This document shows positions 25,112-36,532 of a stretch of 64,000 bases of DNA, piece after piece; position 1 is the stretch's first letter, and each line of letters begins with the position of its first letter. The position numbers and the translations under genes were made by a program. Source of the DNA: Melieria omissa (lineage: Eukaryota; Arthropoda; Insecta; Diptera; Ulidiidae); the NCBI GenBank assembly GCA_963971225.1, contig OZ020269.1, forward strand, positions 86,758,283-86,822,282. Direction: 5' to 3'. The notes under the pieces were generated by a model. That model did not search any database, had not been told where the DNA came from, and saw only the letters and a list, made by a program, of their open reading frames with translations.

Positions 25112-25990
25112 TACACAGTCCAACAATTATGTATTAAGACTGCCCCTAGAAAAAACAATTAAAACACGATATCTGCTCATTTTTCGGTATATTTATTCGA
25201 AATATTCTCTTCCTGATTCAATACACTTGTTACGTCGATTTAACATGTGTTCCATCTCATTTTTCGGAATTTTCTCCTCTGAATGTCATCAAAAAAGCAT
25301 CCTTTCAACTTAAATTTCAGTTTCAAGAACAAAGAGAAGTCGCACGGTGCCAAACCAGGTGAATCAGCGGATGATTCAACACACAGACCTGATTCCGAGC
25401 CAAAAATTGACGAACAATGAGTGCTGTGTTACTCGGTGCATTATCGTGCAACAGAGACCAACTTTTTGGATCGCGGTATTCTGGTCGAATAAGACGGATT
25501 CTAGCCATCAAACTTCGAGGTAATATGCGGCAGTAACTGTTTGACCAGTTCGAACAAATTCTTTGTGGATGATTTCTTTGCTATCGAAGAATGTGATGAG
25601 CATTGTTTTGATTTTTGATGGAACTTTTCATGTTGTTTTGGCTTGTGGTGAGTTTTTTTGATTTCCATTCCACACTTTGACGCTTGGTTTCTGGATCGTA
25701 TTGGAAACACCATGTTTCATCACCCGTAACAATTGTTTTCAGGAAGTTTGGATCATTTTCTGCGGCTACAACGATGTCTAATGTGTAATGACCGCTCTTT
25801 GCTCCATGTTAAAATTTCAACATCAAACGAAAACGTGTTTTGCAAAATGAATTTTAATAAATAGTAAATGTCAACCAAAGTCATGAAATTTTGACAGTTA
25901 GTAAAGGAAGGTTAAAGCTTCAAAACGCATGTGCTCGCTTGGTTGCTGAGATATGGTTCGAGTATTAATTTATAGTTGTTGGACTGTGTA
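25112..25990 (-). mobile_element. Degenerate mariner element (879 bp)
   Basis: The terminal inverted repeats read TACACAGTCCAACAAYTAT (18 of 19 match), and both ends abut TA (25110-25111 and 25991-25992), the Tc1/mariner target duplication. The minus strand encodes a decayed mariner transposase. IVTGDETW (about 25705-25740) carries the first catalytic Asp. HDNAPSNTALIV (about 25405-25445) carries the second, followed by a damaged form of the proline-rich SPDLAP stretch (HPLIHLVWHRA). Frameshifts and stops separate the pieces, and the N-terminal DNA-binding part is missing or decayed. Full-length mariners are about 1.3 kb, so this copy is deleted as well as mutated. Confidence 0.85.
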
Positions 25991-25992
25991 TA

Positions 25993-26465
25993 TTTATCGT
26001 ATTATCAGATTGAAAACTATATATATGAATATTGAAATTAAAAAATATTTAGTTCTCACTACTCACTACTTCTAAGGAAAAGAAAGGAATAGTCTTTCGG
26101 TTAATATGGAGACTTTTTCATATGGAAACTATTTATACTTTTCCATTACAACAAAGGGTTTGAAATTGTTGGAAATATTTCATGATCGGATATGAATTAA
26201 GTTTTATCCCTTTACAACTTTACAAAGGTGCAATTGTCGTCGTTAATCGCTTAATTACAACACCTGTGCTGTGCAAAAAAATAAATTACTTAATATTTAA
26301 AATTAGTAGTTAGTAGGAATTTAAATCGGCCTTTGACCTCCCAGCTTTATTGTTTACTTCATTACGAAAAGTCTTTCACTGCGCTGAGCGAATTTCTGCG
26401 GCCCAGTGGTCAGCGGTCAAAATGAATAAATTCTCTTTTTCTACATATTTTTTTATTTAGTATTT
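25993..26465. other. AT-rich spacer, nothing seen
   Basis: No repeat or coding signal recognised. Confidence 0.5.
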
Positions 26466-27260
26466 TTTGTATTAAATGCAATGCAATGTTCGAGCTTAAA
26501 GTGTACCCGCCGAGTGTGTCACGCTGCGCTGCATACCGCAAAATCATGCAATCACACACACACACACACATACAAGCAGGCAGTGGTGCACTGTTTGTCA
26601 GTTCAATCCGCAAAACAAACGCATCAATACCGCAACACTGGCGCGGGGCAAAACGCAAGCGGCTGCATTTACAATACAAACGTTGTAACCAAACGCACAT
26701 TTGTGTGTACATTTGTTGGTACATACTTGTATGTGTGAGCATGAAAGTGTTTCAGTGTAAAAATTAATTTTAATTTTCCAACGCGATTGCAGCGTTGAAA
26801 GTGCACGCATGTCGCTACGCTCTGTGCATGTGTGTGTGTGTGTGTGTGTTTGCTTTTGGTTGTACTCATTGACCGGAAATGTTGATGTTTCAATTTCACC
26901 TGCAATGTTGCCGCTGCTGGCGTGTCTGCCGTTCTTGCTGCATGTGTGAGTGTGAATGTGTCTGTGTGTGTATGAAGTGTGCCTGTCACACCGCTGCCGG
27001 CGCTGCTTTGCCGCTTTTGTTTGACATGCACGTAACGTCACGCTTAAACATTCACACACACAGACACACCCGAGCACACACACACACATTTACACATTCC
27101 ACATAAACGTTCATTACAAAGTAACTTTATGCGCGTTTGTGTGCGTGGGTGTTGAAGTGTGAGTGTCAGCGTAAATGTCCTTATCTGTGTGTGAATATTG
27201 CGATTCATATGTATGTGTGTGTGTACTTTGTGTACCGCATCATGTCATGCCAGGCCTGGC
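26466..27260. repeat. CA/GT-rich microsatellite region
   Basis: Alternating CA and GT runs (26555-26570, 26829-26850, 26955-26972, 27054-27090, 27215-27226) lie in moderately GC-rich DNA. The 120- and 163-residue open frames here are rich in His-Thr repeats because they translate CA runs. They are not genes. Confidence 0.65.
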
Positions 27261-28250
27261 TACACAAAGTAAAGCTGACATTCATGATGTAAATTATATG
27301 AAAATACTTTAAATGTTGTTGGAATTGTAAGATTTTTTTTTAATACACATATTGGGTTTGTGATTTTTTGTTGAAACTTTGTATGGGTAAGTTTTAAAAG
27401 CGTTCGATAGAATTAATTTTAAAAAATTTTTACTTTTACATTTGTACTCTTACTCTTAATTTACTCAAACATGTCGACGTACTTGGCAACGATGAATGAG
27501 ATGGATGAAACAATAGAGTCTTCATAAACCGTAGAGTCTCCGATTTCGAAGTATTGGGAATCCTTGGCCATTGGAAGATGGGCAGTCAGGAGTAACTGGA
27601 TGTTTTTTACAGAGTCATCTCAGTCATCTCAGTAAGTATGCACCTGGTCTTGTCATGGAATTGAGAAACATTAAGAACCAACATAGTTTCAGTTGAATTA
27701 CTTGACTTGTCATAAGAGAAGTATACTTCTAGGCGCCTCCACCTCAGGTGGTTCAAACAGTTAGACACACCAAAGAATGATGGGGCTTCTAGAACTGGTT
27801 CCTTTCAATGAACACTCAGCCTACCTGCGACATCTTTTTGATGTATCTATAAATATATGTGCGAGTAGTTTGGGTAACACATCTTGTAAAATATTCAGGT
27901 GATTCGTTGTGTTATGTCTCGTTTATTATTAAAATTTTGTAAAGAAGCCATCATTCAAATACCCCATGGACCACTTTCCGATAGAATCCATGTTTCTGCG
28001 CCATAAGGAGGAGGAGATCGCGCAGACTACGTACGAGTACAAAGATGATCTATAGAGTAGAAATACCCAAGTAGATTGGTTGAGCCAATTGGCTCATATG
28101 ACTCACAGAAACATTATTTCACTTTGACCCAATTTGAACAATCGCAGCACATTTTTAAATCCGACACCATAGCAGACTTTTACTGGCCCACCCTGGCTCA
28201 ATTACAGAAAAACACATCGAACGGCCCAGAACCTTCTATTAACTAAAGGA
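27261..28250. other. Intergenic DNA, nothing recognised
   Basis: Possibly an old retroelement remnant, since the texture is more coding-like than the surroundings. No motif could be read in any frame. Confidence 0.4.
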
Positions 28251-28279
28251 AAGGATCGCAATCCTGGTGTTGCTAGAAC

Positions 28280-28720
28280 CATCACATGCATCTTCTCAAA
28301 AATGGCTGGTGTCTCAGGTCCTGCGTCCCTCAAAGCCTTTTCGAACTGCGTGAAGTTGATAATCATTCCTGTACCTAAAGGAGTTTCGGAGGGTCACGAT
28401 GTCGGGTGTAAATCCAAAACCATGAACAAATTTTAATCACCAAACTCACAGACAACTTCTGAACTTTGCATCTTGAAGGTCTTTAATTCAATTATGGTGG
28501 AGGCCTTCGGGTATGTCTTCTTTATGTATGCATGTATTCTTATCCCAAAAGAAAAGGTTGGTGTGTCAGGATCTGCGAAACTCAAAGCCATTTCGAACAG
28601 TGTGAATTTGGCAAGCATTCCTTGATCTAATGAGATTTTTCAAACAATTTCGGAGGGCCACAGTGTCTGAAGTAAGTCCGAAACCGTTCAACACTCAAAC
28701 TCACAGACATCTTTCGACCA
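28280..28720. repeat. Diverged tandem duplication, about 250-bp offset
   Basis: 28300-28470 and 28555-28720 share ordered landmarks: GGTGT-TCAGG-TCTGCG, CTCAAAGCC-TTTCGAAC, TTTCGGAGGG and AAACTCACAGACA. The minus-strand open frame 28433-28618 (61 residues) covers the junction but resembles nothing known. Confidence 0.6.
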
Positions 28721-28919
28721 ATGAATGTCTCTTTGTGAGATAAAGAAGGCCTCTACGCATTTTAAAGCAATTAAAATGCGTAGACGCCTAAATCTCATAG
28801 ATTTAATTCTTTTTAATGCAGCCTTTTTTATTCATCTTCAGCCTATCCATTTTTTGAGGGGTTTCATTGTGATAGCAATAAGTGAGAACGAGATAGAACG
28901 AGCCTACATTTGTTAAGCT

Positions 28920-29473
28920 TAAACATTTTGCAGAGTGCTTGGACCATTCAAATATTTGGCCAAATAAGTTTTGTTACCAGTGTTCCCAAAACATCATACT
29001 TCCTTGTCCGAAATCTCCCAAAAATCCACTAAGGATCCGAAAAATCCCCGAACATAAAATATAAATCTCTTCAACTTTCACCTAAACCATTCTTCCTCAT
29101 AAAAATTCTCCTAAAAGGCCAAGAATCTCTTAAATCCAAGAGAAAGAAGAGATTCCTTGTCCGAAATCTCCCAAAAATCCACTAAGGATCCGAAAAATCC
29201 CCTAACATAAAATAGAAATCTCCTCAACTTTCACCTAAACCATTCTTCCTCATAAAAATTCTCCTAAAAGGCCAAGAATCTCTTAAATCCAAGAGAAAGA
29301 AGAGATTCCTTGTCCGAAATCTCCCAAAAATCCACTAAGGATCCGAAAAATCCCCTAACATAAAATATAAATCTCCTCAACTTTCACCTAAACCATTCTT
29401 CCTCATAAAAATTCTCCTAAAAGGCCAAGAATCTCTTAAATCCAAGAGGAAATCTCCTGATCTGGAAACACTG
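28920..29473. mobile_element. hAT-type element copy with triplicated interior
   Basis: This is a reverse-oriented relative of the element at 10209-10800. The right end reads as the complement of CAGTGTTTCCAGATCAGGAG. The left part matches that element's interior (AAATATT-GGCCAAAT, GTTACCAGTGTTCCC). The interior holds three nearly identical 153-bp units starting at 29001, 29154 and 29307. The left boundary is not resolved and no target duplication was found. Confidence 0.55.
29001..29459. repeat. Three tandem 153-bp units
   Basis: TCCTTGTCCGAAATCTCCC recurs at exactly 153-base spacing. The copies differ at only a few positions, so the triplication is much younger than the host element, whose single-unit homologue at about 10220-10390 is strongly diverged. 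Confidence 0.9.
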
Positions 29474-31280
29474 CCTCCAAGGGAAGAAAGATTCATCTTG
29501 GTGAGTGCTTCAAGAACCTCGTGAATCTGATCAGAATCGTCAGCGTCTTTGTTAGAAGCTGGAATTGTTTCTTCTAGCAGGAAATATGAAGTGTAAGGGA
29601 CAATGGGTCTCGTCGACTCACATCGGAATAGATCCGACTACCTACTTAATTCCTTAACTATGGGCCTTATTGCAGCATTTGTTCTTTAGAAAATTATATT
29701 ATTAGAATATATATTATATTATTAGAATATGAATTATTATTGAGATATCGAAAACTAACTTTTACGAACAGTTTATTGAACAACAGTACGTAAAATGGTA
29801 TCATTTATATCGGAACGGGATATGAATACATCTGTCAGAACCAACTAAATCGCTCTCATCTGTTTTGTATTTCCATTTTTCAATACGTGCAAGATTACTG
29901 AAGGCTTAGGAAAATTTAATCCAACAAGTATGTCAGAGCTCATTTTAGTATGTTACAGCTTGTTTTTGGAACTCAAGCTCCAACCGCACATTACAAAGAT
30001 TTCTTGAGTGTTTTCGGCCTTCAGAAATTTCGGCGCATACAACCCACAACATTCACCGCGAAAACAAATTAATTCATAGTGTGATGTTAAAAAATATGAA
30101 AATGAAAAATGCTCTTTGGTGATAGACACATAGCCGCACTTATATCCTTTACATATATATTCCTACTACACACTTTCCATCAAGGCCTCAATGGAGGCGT
30201 AAATTTCCTACTTCAACACGCATCGCATCGATAAATTTTCAACCCATGAAAGGAAAGCTTGAAAAAAATCCACTCTGGTTGCAAGTTAAGTGTTGACGTG
30301 TATTTAAACTCAACAGTTTGCCACTTCAGTTAACCAACTTGTACCTTGTCGAGTTGTTGTCCTTGCCGCATAAATGTTTTTTGCAGCGTTCAAGTGGTGG
30401 CGTTCACTACGACGCTCGATGCTTTTCATATTTTGACCTTTTTGTTTGTGGTTTTTTTCTTTGGTGAGAAAAGCTTAAAAAACTCAATGAAATGAAAGCT
30501 AAGTGCGGTGAAAATATTGTCGATTTCTTTAACAATTTTTGTATTTAACTTTGGTTTTTTTTGCAGCAATGTAGGTTAAAAATTTCGTGTATAGATTTGA
30601 AGTAAGTATGATGGCCGCATGTGGAATGATCTGTTCATATGTAGCATATTTTTTAATGAGACTTAAGTTGATATAAGTCTTATTTTACCAAATCGAAACA
30701 CTTATTGTTTGTTTTCCGATTCTTTTGCACATACTTTTATTGTTATTTATAAGTTTTAAAATAAAAGACATAACTGAAGGACAACTAAAATGCTGAATAG
30801 AATAGTTTCCAGATCTACGATCAGTTAACGTTGCATATATGAAATGTCATGCGGCGAAGGGTTAACACTCTTTTATTTTGAATTGGCAACATCCATGACT
30901 CGGTGCTTCCCGGTGTGAGAGACACAATGAATAACTCTTCGCTGGGATTTTTGGGACTCTTATGGAGCTCAATAATATGGCTCACAGATAATAACAGACT
31001 GGCTGTCTGTCTGTCTGATTTATGTCTGCCTGGATATATGCTACCGGAAGAACCAAAGAACTTCTTTCAAAATTTCGGTGGAGATGTGTTGATCAACACT
31101 GTCTGTACAAACTAAGAAAGATAGAGGTTCAGGAAGAGCACAATTTGCTCTTAACTTGTTTAATTAGCCACTTCAGTGCCCGTACTGCTCCTTTCGTAAA
31201 GCTTTTCCTTCTGAAAGAAGTTCATAGCTTCCTACAATGCATTTTGATTATTGCTTTGTAGAAACCCAAAAGTTGACAAG
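29474..31280. other. Intergenic DNA, no gene recognised
   Basis: Moderately AT-rich. A TATTATTAGAATAT-type short direct repeat sits at 29693-29730. An AAGGGTTAA word at about 30859 resembles a piggyBac-type end but has no visible partner. Open frames at 30903-31261 overlap and carry no motif. Confidence 0.45.
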
Positions 31281-31439
31281 CTCACAACTCCGATTGTATG
31301 GGAGACGCCCTCTGGTGGTGAATTTCTGAACCTTCATTAATTTTGTATTTTTGAGGTCAAGAATGTTGAAGCTCGCTGAATAAATCATTTAAATCGGTTC
31401 ATTAGTTTCCGAGATACGATGTTTTCTTACTTACTTTAC

Positions 31440-31740
31440 TACTACATTTACAAGTGGGAGCCAAGTGCATAGAAAATGGCCAGTTTTGTATGGTAGCCCC
31501 CTTAAGACTTGGAGGTAGCGGGTAGGTATGTTTGGAAGAATCATTCGGAAGGAAAAATAAATGGCCGTCGGTCATACATTTGACACGTCTGGGGGAAACC
31601 TGGGAGCAGTGGGAGCCTATTTTGTGAAAACGACCCTTTTGTATGGGAGCTGTACTAAGGGTTGGAATTGGCGTATAAATATATATGAAAGAAATGTTCA
31701 GTAGAGAAAAATAGTGCGGGTCAGTCATAGATTTTAATCC
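31440..31740. repeat. Diverged tandem repeat with TTTTGTATGG-GAGC cores
   Basis: Two units of about 160-180 bases share GTGGGAGCC, GGCCAGTTTTGTATGG / GACCCTTTTGTATGG, then GAAAAATA and GGTCA-TCATA. The minus-strand 108-residue open frame 31402-31728 is a translation of this repeat. A related TTGTATGGGAG word occurs at about 31295. Confidence 0.55.
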
Positions 31741-32610
31741 TCTAAGAGTAACTTCTGACCAACAATGAAAAAATTTGCTGAATTTCCTAGCTTTTTTGTA
31801 AACTTTGACCTCGATGCGACGCCATTTAGCCCCACTTCAGCCCTTAAAATTACATATATGTAACATTTGCATACATATATGTACTTAAATTTATGTTTTA
31901 TATGTACAATATGTCGTTCTTAATAGTCAAATTGCCCTAATTTTCAAAACCACTTTTCTTCTTCTGCACACTTGCACCAATTTCAAATGCTTTCAACGTG
32001 TCCGGCCAAAGCAATGTGAGTGAAAGCAGTGTGGGTGAACACTTGAAGAGGGCTTCAGTCACTACAGAAATTTATGTATTTTTAATATTTTTGCTTATTT
32101 CAAATTTTATGCAAATATCTCTTAACTTTCTTGTTAGTGCAAGCCACTGTTGTTGCTGTTTAAATTAAAACTTTAAAGAAAACATATTTTTCATCTAAAC
32201 CGACGCTTGTTAACTGAAATTGGCAGAAATTTGCCGGCTTAACTACGCATTCGCGCTGCTTCCTTTCTACACACATACACACACACACATATTTGTTTCT
32301 ACCTTTTACATACATCCGTCCTTGATAATTTTTTTCTTCTTTTTAGATGCTCGCTTTTGGTTTTGCTCTCTTAGTTGTTTTTCCCTGTACATGACATCTG
32401 CATAAATATTTAAATTCACTTAAATTTTTGCATTCCTTTGCCACTTCGACGCGTGTTTTTTTAAGCATCAGTTTATTGTCGGATTTGTTGCGGATTAGAC
32501 GGCATGCAAAGATGGAAGCAGACGAGATTATTTAAAAGAGCACCGACATTCCAACAGTTTAACACATATTGAGCTGAAGTTTAATGGTTGCCGGGCAAGT
32601 TGCTTAAGCA
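31741..32610. other. AT-rich intergenic DNA, nothing recognised
   Basis: Short CA run at about 32272-32290. No supported gene. Confidence 0.5.
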
Positions 32611-32619
32611 CAATTTGAA

Positions 32620-32995
32620 TTGAAAATGAGTGAAGAAAACAAGCAAAGACAGACAACGTTGTATAAGGAAAATTATGTTTTGAATGATTCTGTTGATAAT
32701 TTGCAAATATTATGAAAGTGTTCTAAGGGTAAGAGAGAAGAATAGATTGGTATGAAAGCCTTCAGATTTATATATGTAATTTTATGAAATTTTTGCAACC
32801 ATATCTTGAATCGAAAATGAGTGAAGAATGCAAGCAAAGAAAGACAAAGTTGTATAAAGAAAATGATGTCTTGAATGATTCTGTTGATAATTTGGAAATA
32901 TTATAAAAGCGTTCTAGAGCCAAGAGAGGAGGATTGATTGGTATGTAAAAAAGTCTTTGGGTCTTAAACCCTTCTGATTTATATATGTAAGTTTT
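32620..32995. repeat. Tandem duplication, 191-bp offset
   Basis: AAAATGAGTGAAGAA starts at 32623 and again at 32814. Each is followed by GCAAAGA-AGACAA, TTGAATGATTCTGTTGATAA and AATATTAT-AAAG. The copies are about 85-90% alike by eye. Confidence 0.8.
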
Positions 32996-33189
32996 GCTAC
33001 CTTATCTCGTAAAAGGTATGTTTCTTACTCTAAAGATGGACTGAAGACAACACGGAAGTTTCTACGCACCAAATTTGGTCTTTCATAGTTCTAGAGAGCT
33101 TCGCTCTTTCAAAAGGGCCCAGCTGGGAACAAGGATTAGTGTTCTGAGGGGTCACTTATTAATTGACAACTATCCTATGAGATTTGCCT

Positions 33190-33370
33190 TATTATTACAG
33201 AGAAAGTTCGTATCTGGCCCATACAGCGCGGTTGTGAAATGGTCTCCCCGCGGATATTTACCCCAGCACTTATGATCTCGATGGGTTCAAGTCAAGAGTC
33301 CATAATCACTTCTCTCAAAACCCTATCTTCTAACCTTTATCTCCTTCCTGAACCAACGCATTGCTTCGGG
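33190..33370 (+). pseudogene. Non-LTR retrotransposon ORF2 C-terminal remnant
   Basis: Across one frameshift the plus strand gives PYSAVVKWSPRGYLPQ and then DGFKSRVHNHF. This pattern (W-x-x-LP ... D-x-FKSRVNxHL) resembles the end of insect non-LTR reverse transcriptase ORFs. A second, more decayed copy lies at 58750-58925 with the same ordered words (ACAGAGAAA, GGTTCAAGTCAAG, CCATAA). Superfamily not decided. Confidence 0.5.
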
Positions 33371-33469
33371 GTCATCCCCTGCGCATTTGTTCGAGTCAAA
33401 AAAAAATTGACTTTTGCAAAGCTGTATTTCTTCCTTTTAAATGCTTGTCCTATCTAGATGAAGGAAGAG

Positions 33470-33670
33470 TCATTTGGTCCACTTTTTCTTAGACAATCTA
33501 TTGGATCTAGCAAATATGTCTATTTACAGTCTACTAGACCTCGTAAGGATCTCAAACTGGTTCAATGACTGAGCAGACTTAAGTTGGATTGTTTGGGGTA
33601 TCACAAAGGGCCTTCATGGGCTAAGTGGGCCACTCTTAACTTCCTACCGCCTACTTTTTAGGTCGCGTTT
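33470..33670 (+). mobile_element. Non-LTR retrotransposon 3' end fragment
   Basis: CTCAAACTGGTTCAATGACTG is followed by GGTATCACAAAGGGCCTTCA and GGGCTAAGTGGGCC. The same ordered words recur at 61110-61190 and, less clearly, near 52525-52550. This is the kind of 3'-UTR seen at the end of I/R1/Jockey-like elements. No poly-A or target duplication was resolved. Confidence 0.5.
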
Positions 33671-34740
33671 GTTCCTACAAACTGAAGTGAACTGAAGTGT
33701 CAAAGTGGTTCGAGCAGAAGATAAAATCTTAGCTCAAAAATGTCTCTACTGGATCCAATATTTTAATTGTTTAATATGATAACAAATTCTTTGCGACTTT
33801 TTGCGTCTGTGAGTATCCATTATGCCATCAAAAATTGTTCTTATAAACCCCCAACTTTTTCATATCAATAAAAATGTTTCATCAGCCTCATCTCCTCGAT
33901 CTTTATCACTGTAACTCCAAGATCAGCCAAGCTGTGAGACTATTTTTCATTTGCTCGAGGTGTCTCAGACTGACTCTGTCTTGAGTATTCAAATCTCCTG
34001 CACTCATTGCACTCATTCAGAGCATCACACTTCGACCTTACGTCAACCTATCAGCTAATGAATAATAAATTAAAAAATAATCTCATTTTAAAACAAAATG
34101 TTTTAGATTCTAAATAAATTGCATGTTGAATAATATTGTGACCAGTCTTTGGCGACGAACCTGGCTGACTCACATAATTTATTTAATCTTGGACTAATGG
34201 GTGTTTGTATTTGTTTGTTTGTTTGTTTGTCATACGAGTTGATAATTTATTTCTCTGCTTGCCGGCATTCGTTTCTTTTTATTTATATGCTTACTCACAG
34301 TTAATCGCAGCGTGAACCATTAACAAGAAATACCAACAAAAACAAAATATTATATGGATTAGAACGGAACGTTGTGGTTCAGAGCGCACAAATTTAATGA
34401 CTTTTTCAAATAATGCATAGCGAGAATAGATCATTAAAAACGAAACGTATAACTTTTCCTTATATTTAAATCTTAGTCGCTCACCTCTTACTGTTCAAAA
34501 TTAGCATTTCTCCAATTTAATATGTGATCTATCTGATTCTGGTGGCACACCTCTGCTGGCACCTCGGATGCCATCTTCACACTCTTCGCGTCACATTTTC
34601 ACTCTTCAAAGTTCTCGCTCTCCCGCTCTTCCGAGTTACAGCTCTCACGAATCACTCTTGAGCTATTTAAGTCATTAAGTCTTTACTGCCCACTTCACCT
34701 GGCTTCTTATTCCACCACAGATCAGCCGATCACACATTCA
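33671..34740. other. Intergenic DNA, no gene recognised
   Basis: A (GTTT)n run lies at about 34209-34230. A CT-rich stretch at 34480-34700 has many short TC words. Nothing coding. Confidence 0.45.
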
Positions 34741-35120
34741 TTATCGGAGCGCGGCTCCCCGCTGCTCGAGGCGCATTCGCCGCATTCGCGCGCTGCTGAT
34801 CTTTTCATTTTGGCCACAACTTAAAAGCCGATCAGGCACCGCAATGCGCTCAAGCAGAATGAATGGCACGGCATGACGTGACGTGGCGTGGCATGGCCGT
34901 GCAACGTGCGTTGCGTGGGTTGTGGCGGATTAAAATGTTTGTGTGACGTTTGTTGTTGTTGGGTTCGTATGGGCGCGCGTGTGTCTGTGTGAAAATGTAA
35001 ATAAATGATGGCAAGTGGTTGCAACAAAGATGTCGACAAAATGAGCAGCAGCAACGACAACAACAAAAACGCCAACAATGAAAGAAACATGGCACAATAA
35101 AAAATCAGTGCAGCAATATT
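34741..35120. other. GC-rich patch with GTGGCATG-type direct repeats
   Basis: Composition rises here, and at about 34860-34905 near-repeats of the words GGCATGACGTG and GGCGTGGCATGG occur. The three short minus-strand open frames overlap in different frames, so none is believable. Confidence 0.4.
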
Positions 35121-35290
35121 TCACAGCAGCTTAAGCAATGCTTCAACAAAATGTTGACAAGGTGAATGCGTTGCAACAATACCAACAACAATGATCGAAT
35201 GCAATGAGCGAGAGGCCAGTGTAAACAGATAAGTTGAAAATGTGTAAAAATATTAACAGGTGGAGAAAAAGAATGAGAAAAATAAAAGAG

Positions 35291-36050
35291 AGGCATTTCA
35301 AAAGAATAACAACCAAGAATAAGAATGGAAATAAAAAGTTTTAGTTGATGTTGACGAACTTGTTAGAAAACTATTTAATATTTTTTGTCATAAATAAACA
35401 AAATAAGCAATTAAGTAGGTCACTTGATTTCGACTCAAACATAAAATATTTAATTAACTCATGAAAAAATTCCAAACTAATAAGCGGGGCGAAATTCGAG
35501 GAAGTGAAAGTGTGTATATTAGTTCTTAAGATACATTTTTTTCAAAACAAACTGTTGAAATATTTCAAGTATATTTGGATGAAGTATTAGAAAAACATTT
35601 TTTCCAAACAAACTGTTGAAATTTTTTAAGGATATTTGGATAAAGTTTTAGAAAAACCTTTTCATTATCTATTCGTCCTTGTGCACTTAAAACTATTTGG
35701 AGGCATTTCAGAAGAATAACAGACAAGAATAAGAATGGAAATAAAATGTTTTAGTTGATATTGAAAGACTTGTAAGAATATTATTTAATTTTTTTAACAT
35801 AAAAAAACTAAATAAACAATTGAGTAGGTCATTTAGTTTCGAAACAAACATAAAATATTAAATTAACTCATGAAAAGTTCCAAACTAATGAAATTAGAAG
35901 GACGAAGTTCGAGGATGTGAAAGTCTACATATTAGTCCTTAAGATAAATTTTTTTCAAAACAAACTGTCAGAATTTTTCAAGGATATTTAAAGATAACGT
36001 TTTAAAAGGCAATTTTTATTTGACCTTGAGCACTAAAAACTATTTTTTTT
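35291..36050. repeat. Tandem duplication, 410-bp offset
   Basis: AGGCATTTCAAAAGAATAAC begins at 35291 and AGGCATTTCAGAAGAATAAC at 35701. The following 340 bases keep the same order of words (AAGAATAAGAATGGAAATAAA, TTAACTCATGAAAA, TTCCAAACTAAT, TTTCAAAACAAACTGT), shown here in part. Within the first unit a shorter AACAAACTGTTGAAAT block is itself duplicated (about 35546 and 35608). Noncoding. Confidence 0.8.
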
Positions 36051-36460
36051 TAATTCTAGGAAATTTTCTCTTTAATTTGATTCCCATATTGATGCTCTAC
36101 GCGCACTCAATCAACAAAAAAATTTTTGAAATATTTGTGTCTTTATTTTAATGCTCAATGAATTTTGAAAAGTGTGTTTACGAACATGAATCCCACAAGA
36201 TTAAAGTGATTTAAGATGTTAACGTCATATATAATAGAATTATAATAGAATTATCTTGAATATTCAATACGCACCAAAGAGGACTTCACAAAAGCAATAT
36301 CACTGGGGCAAAGCCTCCGACGAATAAACACCAACCCCACTTAAATGAAGCCAACCAGTTTACGACGTAAGCAAAGGGATTTTTTTTAAATCACTTTCCA
36401 ACAGGTGGTTTCCGAAACAAGTGGTTTTGTAGAATAAATCCTGTGACATTTATTTTTTCG
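36051..36460. other. Spacer, nothing seen
   Basis: AT-rich sequence without a recognisable feature. Confidence 0.45.
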
Positions 36461-36467
36461 AAGCCCA

Positions 36468-36532
36468 GCAGAAGGCCGCCCACCCATAAAGAGTTACATA
36501 GAAGTATTTTATGGGTGGGCGGACTTCTGTTG
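36468..36532. repeat. Hairpin: 24-bp inverted repeat, short loop
   Basis: 36468-36490 (GCAGAAGGCCGCCCACCC...) pairs with 36508-36532 (...GGGTGGGCGGACTTCTGTTG), with one or two mismatches and a loop of about 17 bases. GC-rich stems stand out in an AT-rich setting. It may be the tip of a MITE; a GCCCGGCCGAAGGC word follows at 36572. Confidence 0.75.

Noticed and set aside
26598..27089. 163- and 120-residue minus-strand frames
   Set aside because: Rich in Thr-His repeats because they translate CA microsatellites.
30840..30880. Single AAGGGTTAA word as a piggyBac-type end
   Set aside because: No matching opposite end was found at a plausible distance.
31402..31728. 108-residue minus-strand frame
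   Set aside because: Translation of a two-unit tandem repeat, with the same residue pattern repeated in decayed form; no known family.
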